A DNA stretch of 18,846 bases, taken from contig DKYC01000135.1 in assembly GCA_002492295.1 (NCBI GenBank), positions 1 through 18,846 on the forward strand, in the 5' to 3' direction. The stretch is from Lachnospiraceae bacterium UBA7110. Lineage in GTDB: Bacteria; Bacillota; Clostridia; Lachnospirales; Lachnospiraceae. A program made the translations under genes and the position numbers. Below the pieces are notes generated by a model. That model was not told the origin of the DNA, did not search any database, and saw only the letters and a program-made list of their open reading frames with translations. Position 1 is the stretch's first letter. Every line of letters starts with the position of its first letter. Shown here in pieces: positions 13,375 to 18,846 of the stretch.

Positions 13375-13899
13375 GTGAAGGGACTGATGCATATTTATCA
13401 CGGGGACGGCAAGGGAAAGACAACAGCAGCAGTGGGGCTTGCAGTGCGTGCGGCAGGCGCAGGGATGCGTGTATCTTTCGTGCAGCTTATGAAGGACGGG
13501 ACTTCCGCAGAGCTTGGCGTGCTGAAAAAGATAGGGCAGATAGAGGTGTATACAGTAAAAAATACGTACGGATTTACATGGAATATGAATGATGATGACC
13601 GGATTAAGCTTAGAATGCGAAATGACAGGGCAATCAAGGCGATGATAAAGGCAGTGAAGGAGGAGCGCTATCAGATGCTTGTGTTTGACGAGATGCTGTC
13701 GGCGTATCAGGGTGGCTTTGTGGATAAGACGGCGGTGCTCGACCTGATACAGCTGTGCAGGGACACAACAGAACTTGTGTTTACCGGAAGGAATCCTGCA
13801 AAGGAGCTTTTGGACAGGGCGGATTATATCACGGAAATGAGAAATGAACGGCATCCTTATGAAAAAGGGATTTGCGCAAGGGCGGGGATTGAGTTATGA
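13375..13899 (+). CDS. cobO: Corrinoid (cobalamin) adenosyltransferase, CobO/BtuR family
   Basis: The product transfers the adenosyl group of ATP to reduced corrinoids, giving adenosylcobalamin or its precursor. It shows the P-loop HGDGKGKTTAA near the N-terminus, FVQLMKDG, the Walker-B-like MLVFDEMLSA, LVFTGRNP, and the family tail ADYITEMRNERHPYEKGI. From GTG 13375 (GGGGGAG seven nt upstream) it has 174 residues, normal for the family. ATG 13387 is also possible; in-frame starts at 13339 and 13309 lack an SD, and 13309 falls in the preceding terminator. The stop overlaps the next gene's start (ATGA). No other cobalamin biosynthesis gene is in view, so salvage or assimilation of corrinoids is likely. 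Confidence 0.87.
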   Translation: MKGLMHIYHGDGKGKTTAAVGLAVRAAGAGMRVSFVQLMKDGTSAELGVLKKIGQIEVYTVKNTYGFTWNMNDDDRIKLRMRNDRAIKAMIKAVKEERYQMLVFDEMLSAYQGGFVDKTAVLDLIQLCRDTTELVFTGRNPAKELLDRADYITEMRNERHPYEKGICARAGIEL

Positions 13900-14438
13900 A
13901 ACTGTATCTGATCCGGCATGGGATGACGCAGGGTAATAAACGCAGGGCATATATCGGTGGAGGCACGGATGAGCCGCTTTGCGCGGAAGGGATAGAGCAG
14001 CTGCAAAAAAGAAATTATCCCAAAGCAGACATGGTCTTTACAAGCCCCATGAGACGCTGCATAATGACGGCGGAACGGATTTACCCGGATCAGGAACCGG
14101 TATTGTGCGAGGACTTAAAGGAAATGGATTTTGGGGACTTTGAGGGTAAAAATTATGAGGAGCTGAAAAATGAATCCGCATATATCCGATGGATGGAGCG
14201 TGCAGGAGAAGGTGCGTTTCCAAACGGGGAGTCAAAACGGGATTTCATTTTGCGCACTCAGAACGCATTTCGTGCGTGTCTGGAAGAAGTGCGGCAAAGG
14301 AAAGGAATCAATGCAGCCGCATTTGTGGTGCATGGCGGGACGATTATGGCGATTATGGAGCAATACGGCACGCCAAAGGGGGATTATTACCGGTGGCAGA
14401 TAAAAAATGGGGATTTAATTGAATTGGATATAAATTAA
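13896..14438 (+). CDS. Histidine phosphatase, possibly alpha-ribazole phosphatase (CobC-like)
   Basis: The 180-residue protein belongs to the phosphoglycerate-mutase-like histidine phosphatases. The catalytic RHG (7-9) carries phospho-acceptor His8; Arg54 lies in SPMRRC, the acid residue in LKEMDFGDFEG (about 73-84), and the second His146 in VVHGGT. Its start overlaps the adenosyltransferase stop by four nt, so the two are translationally coupled. In that setting alpha-ribazole-phosphate phosphatase, which completes the lower ligand of cobalamin, is a reasonable guess. The motifs alone do not separate this from other small-molecule phosphatases. An AT-rich region without terminator follows before the small RNA promoter. 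Confidence 0.9.
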   Translation: MKLYLIRHGMTQGNKRRAYIGGGTDEPLCAEGIEQLQKRNYPKADMVFTSPMRRCIMTAERIYPDQEPVLCEDLKEMDFGDFEGKNYEELKNESAYIRWMERAGEGAFPNGESKRDFILRTQNAFRACLEEVRQRKGINAAAFVVHGGTIMAIMEQYGTPKGDYYRWQIKNGDLIELDIN

Positions 14439-14478
14439 AGAAAAAAATAAATATTTTCAGAAAATTTTCATATTTTGC

Positions 14479-14508
14479 TAAAGTAATGCAAAAATAAGAC
14501 GATATAAT
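14479..14508 (+). promoter_or_regulatory. Sigma-28-like promoter of a second small RNA
   Basis: TAAA (14479-14482), exactly 15 nt, then GACGATAT (14498-14505) match the SigD/FliA consensus TAAA-N15-GCCGATAT with one mismatch. TATAAT (14503-14508) overlaps, without a correctly spaced SigA -35. Confidence 0.65.
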
Positions 14509-14511
14509 AAT

Positions 14512-14610
14512 TGTGAGGAACAAAGACTCACAGTAAACCAGCTCCTAAATAATCCTAAAAATAATTCCTAAAAAAGAAACTTGTCCAATAAACCGGCAGG
14601 TTTCTTTTTT
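14512..14610 (+). ncRNA. Probable small RNA with three TCCTAAA motifs
   Basis: The predicted transcript is about 99 nt. It has a 5' hairpin TGTGAG/CTCACA (14512-14532), a single-stranded A-rich middle with TCCTAAA at 14543-14549, 14553-14559 and 14566-14572, and an 11-bp terminator hairpin (14575-14585 with 14595-14605) followed by six T. There is no credible ORF or SD. The repeated UCCUAAA is complementary to UUUAGGA, a sequence expected at Shine-Dalgarno sites, which suggests an antisense regulator of translation. The function is inferred from architecture only. Confidence 0.65.
14575..14610 (+). terminator. Rho-independent terminator of the second small RNA
   Basis: AGAAACTTGTC (14575-14585) pairs with GGCAGGTTTCT (14595-14605) over 11 bp with two G-U pairs, followed by a T-run to 14610. 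Confidence 0.9.
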
Positions 14611-14645
14611 GTACACGGATGCACGCAGTCTTGCCGCATTAACGG

Positions 14646-14674
14646 TTGAAATATCGGGAAGTATGATATAGAAT
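14646..14674 (+). promoter_or_regulatory. SigA-type promoter of the yqeG-aro operon
   Basis: TTGAAA (14646-14651), 17 nt, then TAGAAT (14669-14674). Transcription would start near 14681, 50 nt before yqeG, and could cover yqeG, aroE and the aroK-aroQ fusion. Confidence 0.7.
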
Positions 14675-14730
14675 AGAAACTGTGCTTTGGTACATGCGTT
14701 TTACCAAACAGGGAAGGAGTAAGGATTGCA

Positions 14731-15252
14731 ATGCTGGAGGGATTTTATCCAAAGGAGTATGTCGGTTCCACCTATGAAATTGACTTTGAGTCTTTTTATG
14801 GGAGTGGTTACCGTGGAATCATTTTTGATATTGACAATACGCTTGTACCGCACGGAATGCCCGCGGACGCGCGCGCCATTGCCTTGTTTGGGCGGCTGAA
14901 AAAGATAGGGTACCATGTGACAATGCTTTCCAATAATAAAGAGCCGCGTGTCAAGATGTTTTGCGACGCGGTGGACGCACCTTATATTTATAAGGCAGGA
15001 AAACCTGATCCCAGGAACTACACAAGGGCATGTAAGGAAATGGGGACGGACGAAACCAACACGCTGTTTGTCGGAGACCAGATTTTTACGGATGTGTGGG
15101 GTGCAAACAAGGCGGGGTTGTATTCCATTCTTGTAAAGCCGATACACCCGAAAGAGGAAATACAAATCGTACTCAAACGGTATTTGGAAAAGATTGTGTT
15201 ATATTTTTATCAAAGAGCACAAAAAAGGAGGAGAACCAATGATAGAGATTAA
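14731..15252 (+). CDS. yqeG: YqeG-family HAD phosphatase
   Basis: The 173-residue HAD subfamily IIIA protein is related to phosphatidylglycerophosphate phosphatases (GEP4-like). Motif I is FDIDNTL, with nucleophile Asp33 and Asp35; motif II is MLSNN, with Ser67; Lys91 lies in KAGKPDP; motif IV is VGDQIFTDVWGAN, with Asp116 and Asp121. The product most likely dephosphorylates phosphatidylglycerol phosphate at the membrane face, by analogy with relatives. The basic, hydrophobic C-terminus (about 147-173) could associate with the membrane. The AAGGAG SD lies at 14714-14719. The end overlaps aroE by 14 nt, which indicates coupled translation. Confidence 0.92.
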   Translation: MLEGFYPKEYVGSTYEIDFESFYGSGYRGIIFDIDNTLVPHGMPADARAIALFGRLKKIGYHVTMLSNNKEPRVKMFCDAVDAPYIYKAGKPDPRNYTRACKEMGTDETNTLFVGDQIFTDVWGANKAGLYSILVKPIHPKEEIQIVLKRYLEKIVLYFYQRAQKRRRTNDRD

Positions 15253-16120
15253 CGGAAAAACACGCACATGCGGTATTATCGGCAATCCTGTGGAACACAC
15301 AATGTCGCCGCTAATCCACAATACGCTTTCACAGATGCTTGATATCAACATGGTATATGTTCCGTTTCCCGTAAAGGAGGACTGTCTTGCAGCGGCGGTA
15401 AAGGGAGCATACGGGTTGAATATACTTGGCATGAACGTGACGGTTCCCTATAAAAGTGCGGTAATCGCGCAGCTTGCCCAAATTGATCCGTTAGCGCAAA
15501 AAATCGGGGCGGTAAACACGCTTGTAAGGGTTGAAGGCGGCTATAAAGGCTATAATACAGATATGACGGGACTCCTGCGTGCGATGAAAAGCGACGGTGT
15601 CAGTATTGCGGGTGAGGAGATTCTTATTTTAGGTGCAGGAGGCGTCGGGCGTGCGGTGGCATTTTTGTGTGCCGCAAACGGCGCAAGAAAAGTGCATTTG
15701 CTTAACCGTAGTGTTGCAAAAGCGCAGGGTGTGGCGGCTGAGGTCAATAAGGCGCTTGATACGACGTGTGTGGAGGCGATGGCGCTTTCCGGTTACCAGA
15801 CGCTTTTAGGGGGTGCGGAAAACCGCTATGTCGTGATACAGTGCACCAGTGTAGGACTTTCTCCCAACGTGGGGGATGTGGTGATTGCGGACGGAGATTT
15901 TTACCACTTTGTAAAATTCGGGTATGATTTGATTTATTCTCCGTGGGAAACAACATTTATGAAGTATGTTACGGCAAACGGCGGTATCGCGTTTAACGGA
16001 TTGAAAATGCTCCTGTATCAGGCGTTTGACGCATTTGAGCTTTGGAACGGCTGTAAGGTGTCCGACGAACATGCGAGACGGATTTATCAGAAGCTGCGGG
16101 AAAGCGTGGGAGCAAAATGA
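15239..16120 (+). CDS. aroE: Shikimate dehydrogenase
   Basis: The 293-residue enzyme reduces 3-dehydroshikimate to shikimate with NADPH, the fourth step of chorismate synthesis. The shikimate-binding segment is EHTMSPLIHN (19-28); catalytic Lys72 lies in NVTVPYK, Asp108 in YNTDMTG, and the dinucleotide-binding loop GAGGVGRA covers 132-139. Start ATG 15239 has AAGGAGGAG at 15225-15233; a longer ORF from ATG 15194 runs inside yqeG and lacks support. Its stop overlaps the start of the kinase-dehydroquinase gene by four nt (ATGA). Motifs fit a standard AroE better than the quinate dehydrogenase YdiB, given the surrounding pathway genes. Confidence 0.94.
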   Translation: MIEINGKTRTCGIIGNPVEHTMSPLIHNTLSQMLDINMVYVPFPVKEDCLAAAVKGAYGLNILGMNVTVPYKSAVIAQLAQIDPLAQKIGAVNTLVRVEGGYKGYNTDMTGLLRAMKSDGVSIAGEEILILGAGGVGRAVAFLCAANGARKVHLLNRSVAKAQGVAAEVNKALDTTCVEAMALSGYQTLLGGAENRYVVIQCTSVGLSPNVGDVVIADGDFYHFVKFGYDLIYSPWETTFMKYVTANGGIAFNGLKMLLYQAFDAFELWNGCKVSDEHARRIYQKLRESVGAK

Positions 16121-17085
16121 GCAGCATTATTTTAGTCGGCTACATGGGATGCGGAAAGACTACGGTTGGAAGATGCATTGTGGATCTGGCAAAAAAATAT
16201 ACCTTTGCGGACACGGACGCACTGATTGTCGCACAGCAGGGAAGAAGTATTAATGATATTTTTGAAACGGAAGGAGAGCCTGCGTTCCGCGCAATGGAAA
16301 CGGCGTTATTGGAAAAACTGCTTGCGGATAAAAGTGACGGGCTTGTTCTTGCAACAGGCGGGGGAATGCCCGTAAGAGCGGAAAACAGACGGCTGCTTAG
16401 ACAGCTTGGCACCGTGATTTACCTGCGTGTCATGCCCAAAACGGTTTACAGCCGTATCCGGCATGATACGACGCGTCCGCTTTTGCAGTGTGACGATCCG
16501 ATGGGGCGCATTCGGGAAATGATGGAAAACAGAGACCCTGCTTATGAGGAGGCTGCAGACACGGTTTTGGATGTGGACAGCCTTGGACCGCGGGAGGCAG
16601 CAGGTGAAATATTGAAAATTGTGGACAGGGATGGGGGCAAACAGATGAAATTGCTGGTGATAAACGGACCGAACTTAAATTTTTTGGGCATTCGGGAAAA
16701 AGGAATTTACGGGACGCAGGATTATGAATATCTTATGAATATGATACAGGAAAAAGCAAAAAAAGAGGACTGCGAGATTGTCTGCTTTCAGTCAAACCAT
16801 GAAGGTGCGATTATCGACAGGATACAGGAGGCATATTTTGACGGCTCAGACGGCATTGTCATCAACCCCGGCGCATACACGCATTACTCGTATGCCATTC
16901 GTGATGCGCTTGCAAGCATTACCGTGCCAAAGGTGGAAATTCATATTTCGGATATTACAAAGCGTGAGGAATTTCGTAAAATTTCCGTGACAAAGCCTGC
17001 CTGCGACTATCAGATTTACGGCAAAGGACTTGAGGGGTATCTGATGGCAATTGATTTTGTCTTACAAAAAAATCGCGAAATGTAA
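16117..17085 (+). CDS. aroK/aroQ: Fused shikimate kinase and type II 3-dehydroquinase
   Basis: One 322-residue frame joins two pathway enzymes. Residues 1-~172 are shikimate kinase: P-loop GYMGCGKTT (8-16), shikimate-binding Asp34, Arg58 and the GGG at 81-83, and lid Arg120 in TTRPLL. Residues 177-322 are type II dehydroquinase: NGPNLNFLGIREKGIYG with catalytic Tyr198 and Arg193, INPGAYTHYS with Asn250 and His256, and HISDITKREEF with His276. The two domains catalyse steps five and three, on either side of AroE encoded just upstream. There is no stop or strong SD before Met177 (ATG 16645), although GATGGGGG upstream could allow weak internal initiation. The linker is only about five residues. 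Confidence 0.93.
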   Translation: MSSIILVGYMGCGKTTVGRCIVDLAKKYTFADTDALIVAQQGRSINDIFETEGEPAFRAMETALLEKLLADKSDGLVLATGGGMPVRAENRRLLRQLGTVIYLRVMPKTVYSRIRHDTTRPLLQCDDPMGRIREMMENRDPAYEEAADTVLDVDSLGPREAAGEILKIVDRDGGKQMKLLVINGPNLNFLGIREKGIYGTQDYEYLMNMIQEKAKKEDCEIVCFQSNHEGAIIDRIQEAYFDGSDGIVINPGAYTHYSYAIRDALASITVPKVEIHISDITKREEFRKISVTKPACDYQIYGKGLEGYLMAIDFVLQKNREM

Positions 17086-17095
17086 AAATTAATAG

Positions 17096-17124
17096 TTGAA
17101 ATCTATAGGAAATTGTTATAAAAT
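17096..17124 (+). promoter_or_regulatory. SigA-type promoter of efp
   Basis: TTGAAA (17096-17101), 17 nt, then TAAAAT (17119-17124); an overlapping TATAAA (17117-17122) is closer. The leader to ATG 17240 is about 109 nt and begins with the dyad TTGTAA-ACG-TTACAA (17134-17148). Confidence 0.65.
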
Positions 17125-17239
17125 GGTTTAGGATTGTAAACGTTACAAGTGAATAAAAAGAACCGTTTTGTGCAAAAGCATTGATTTGCCTGTGAGATAA
17201 GGGCATGGAGCGGTTACGGTATTAGGAGGAAGATTTTTT

Positions 17240-17797
17240 ATGGTATCAGCAGGAGATTTCAGAAACGGCATTACGATAGAATACGAAGGAAACATTTATC
17301 AGATTATCGAATTCCAGCATGTAAAGCCGGGCAAGGGAGCTGCTTTTGTAAGAACAAAGCTGAAGAACATTATCAGCGGCGGCGTTGTCGAAAAGACGTT
17401 CCGACCGACTGAAAAATGTCCGCAGGCGCGTATCGACAGAAGGGAAATGCAGTATCTTTACGCGGATGGTGATATTTATAATTTTATGGATACGGAAAAT
17501 TATGAGCAGATTGGACTTAGCGCGGACAAGGTCGGTGATTCGCTTAAGTTTGTAAAAGAAAACGAGATGGTTAAGGTCTGCTCACATAACGGTAATGTGT
17601 TCGCGATTGAGCCGCCATTGTTTGTGGAGCTTGTGATTACGGATACAGAGCCGGGCTTTAAGGGTGACACGGCGACAGGTGCGACGAAGCCTGCGGTTGT
17701 TGAAACGGGCGCTACGGTGTATGTGCCGTTGTTCGTGGATGTAAATGATGTGATTAAGATTGATACGAGAACAGGCGAGTATCTTTCAAGGGCATAA
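17240..17797 (+). CDS. efp: Elongation factor P
   Basis: The 185-residue protein has the standard EF-P length and three beta-barrel domains. It binds ribosomes stalled at consecutive prolines and promotes peptide bond formation. The tip loop of domain I is KPGKGAAFVRTK, with Lys32 at the position that is modified in many bacteria. Domain III ends with the family stretch DVIKIDTRTGEYLSRA. The AGGAGGA SD at about 17224-17230 is typical. No modification genes (epmA/epmB or ymfI-like) are in the window. It is transcribed from its own promoter and ends at a large terminator hairpin. Confidence 0.97.
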   Translation: MVSAGDFRNGITIEYEGNIYQIIEFQHVKPGKGAAFVRTKLKNIISGGVVEKTFRPTEKCPQARIDRREMQYLYADGDIYNFMDTENYEQIGLSADKVGDSLKFVKENEMVKVCSHNGNVFAIEPPLFVELVITDTEPGFKGDTATGATKPAVVETGATVYVPLFVDVNDVIKIDTRTGEYLSRA

Positions 17798-17834
17798 ATC
17801 GGTTTTACACCGGATGATAAAATAATTGAATGAT

Positions 17835-17896
17835 AAAGACAATGAAACAAGGATTTATAGACACAGAGTGCTATAGATGTTTTTCATTGTCTTTTT
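17835..17896 (+). terminator. Long, two-part terminator hairpin after efp
   Basis: AAAGACAATGAAA (17835-17847) pairs perfectly with TTTCATTGTCTTT (17882-17894), followed by a T-rich tail. The 34-nt loop contains an inner stem TATAG/CTATA (17856-17860 with 17871-17875). It ends efp transcription 26 nt before the next gene; the large loop is unusual. Confidence 0.85.
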
Positions 17897-17922
17897 ATTT
17901 TGCAAAGAACAACAGGAGGATT

Positions 17923-18846
17923 ATGATGGAATTTACAAGTTTTAAGACGTTAGTGAAGGAAGAAGTGGAGAGAAGGGCAGGAAAGACGTACCGTGTGCGT
18001 TTGAATGATGTGATGAAAAACAACGGTGTTGTTTTGAGCGGGTTGACTGTAATGCAGGATGACAGCAATATTTCCCCGACAATTTATCTGAATAATTATT
18101 ATGAAGCATACGAAAGCGGGCAGGTGACGCTCGGAATGGTGATTAATGATGTGATGGATGTCTACAATAAAAATAAAGTAAACCGCAAACTGGATATGCG
18201 TTACTTTTTAAATTATGAGAGCATTAAGGATAGAGTTGTGCTGAAACTGATTAATACGGAGAAAAACGGGGAACTTTTAAAAGATATACCGCATATGGAA
18301 TTTCTTGATTTGTCAATTGTTTTTCAGGTTTCGATTGCGGACGACAGCATAGGCGCGGCATCCATACTAATACACAATGCGCATACAAAACTGTGGGGAG
18401 TGGACTGTCACGAACTTTACCGGCGCGCAATTCAAAATACACCAAAGCTTTTGCGGTATGAAATTCAGAGTATGTGCGATGTAATGGCTGGGATTTTGCG
18501 CGCCAAGGCAGAAAAATGCGGGGAAGAAGGTTGTGAAGATTATTTGGAGGAGTTGAAGAGTTGCGTTCCGATGTACGTGCTTAGCAATGTGAACCGGACG
18601 GACGGCGCAGCCTGTATGCTTTATCCGAATTTAATCAGCGACTTTGCAAAGGCGATGGGCAGCGATTTGTATATTATTCCGTCCTCCGTGCATGAGCTCC
18701 TGCTGCTGCCCGCAGGTGATGAAAATGAGAGTGGTTCTATCAGGGGGATTATTCGCGAAGTCAATGAAACACAGCTGTTGGAGGAGGAGATTTTATCGGA
18801 TTCCCTCTATATTTATGACAGCGTTTTGCAGGAAATTAAAATTTTT
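17923..18846 (+). CDS. DUF5688 family protein, partial at 3' end
   Basis: The frame runs open from ATG 17923 (a second ATG follows at 17926) to the last base of the window, 308 codons, so the C-terminus is missing. AGGAGGA at about 17914-17920 serves as SD. I recognise DUF5688 from the segment MYVLSNVNRTDGAACMLYP and the following GSDLYIIPSSVHELLLLPAG (about 211-265), typical of a family found in many paralogues in Lachnospiraceae. The N-terminal ~200 residues are mixed alpha/beta with no signal peptide or membrane segment. Function is unknown. It is not obviously linked to efp, since a terminator separates them. Confidence 0.85.
   Translation, partial: MMEFTSFKTLVKEEVERRAGKTYRVRLNDVMKNNGVVLSGLTVMQDDSNISPTIYLNNYYEAYESGQVTLGMVINDVMDVYNKNKVNRKLDMRYFLNYESIKDRVVLKLINTEKNGELLKDIPHMEFLDLSIVFQVSIADDSIGAASILIHNAHTKLWGVDCHELYRRAIQNTPKLLRYEIQSMCDVMAGILRAKAEKCGEEGCEDYLEELKSCVPMYVLSNVNRTDGAACMLYPNLISDFAKAMGSDLYIIPSSVHELLLLPAGDENESGSIRGIIREVNETQLLEEEILSDSLYIYDSVLQEIKIF

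Noticed and set aside
13102..13854. 250-residue reverse-strand ORF as a gene
   Set aside because: It is antisense to the flotillin C-terminus, a perfect terminator and the adenosyltransferase gene; composition is Cys/His-rich shadow sequence.
16645..17085. Separate aroQ gene starting at ATG 16645
   Set aside because: The frame is continuous with the kinase domain and there is no clear SD, so a fusion is the simpler reading; internal initiation is mentioned as a possibility.
17134..17148. TTGTAA-ACG-TTACAA dyad in the efp leader as a CcpA cre site
   Set aside because: It resembles TGTAANCGNTTACA but lacks one base in the right arm, so the symmetry centre is wrong for cre. I kept it only as a leader dyad.

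Overview
The window reads as chromosomal DNA from a Gram-positive, anaerobic Clostridia-type bacterium, most likely a Lachnospiraceae. The evidence is the strong AGGAGG-type ribosome binding sites, a GC content that looks to be in the mid-40s percent by eye, DUF6033- and DUF5688-type proteins, a YqeG-AroE-AroK/AroQ-EF-P order, and rho-independent terminators. All recognised genes lie on the + strand. No tRNA, rRNA, CRISPR array or insertion sequence was seen.

Region 1 (1-5095) starts with a compactly folded, non-coding element (14-154) of unknown class. It is followed by an operon of a circularly permuted ATP-grasp protein (split by a -1 frameshift at an A6 run), an alpha-E protein, a transglutaminase-like cysteine protease and two AstE/aspartoacylase-like deacylases, closed by a terminator that overlaps the last stop codon. 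The ATP-grasp/alpha-E/transglutaminase trio is known from comparative genomics as a likely amidoligase (peptide or small-molecule ligation) system. Here it is joined by one deacylase with intact zinc ligands and a paralogue that has lost them.

Region 2 (5100-8300) holds a galactokinase-family kinase with its own promoter, then a BlaI/MecI repressor and a BlaR1/MecR1-type membrane metalloprotease without a penicillin-binding sensor domain. A near-perfect BlaI-type dyad (TTTACA-CY-TGTAAA) precedes blaI and recurs in front of the next operon.

Region 3 (8300-11110) is the most unusual part. It encodes three coiled-coil or charged cytoplasmic proteins of unknown function (the third looks like DUF6033). 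The leaders of the second and third carry the same hairpin, with an identical 12-mer that puts GGA in a tetraloop, a CsrA-like signature. The third gene and a downstream ~85-nt small RNA share a promoter architecture: TGGTCGWTT placed exactly 43 nt before CCGATATAAT, which resembles sigma-28 (SigD/FliA) promoters. The small RNA itself contains an 11/12 match to the CsrA consensus. I propose a regulon linking a BlaI/BlaR-type sensor, sigma-28-like promoters and CsrA-like RNA sites around these uncharacterised proteins; this is inference from sequence patterns.

Region 4 (11200-14610) has a stand-alone LytTR regulator, a flotillin-like SPFH protein with its own extended -10 promoter, a cobalamin adenosyltransferase overlapping a histidine phosphatase, and a second probable small RNA (~14512-14610) with a sigma-28-like promoter, three TCCTAAA motifs and a strong terminator.

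Region 5 (14640-18846) is housekeeping: YqeG phosphatase, shikimate dehydrogenase, a fused shikimate kinase/type II dehydroquinase (three successive steps of the shikimate pathway in two overlapping genes), elongation factor P, and a DUF5688 protein cut off by the window end.
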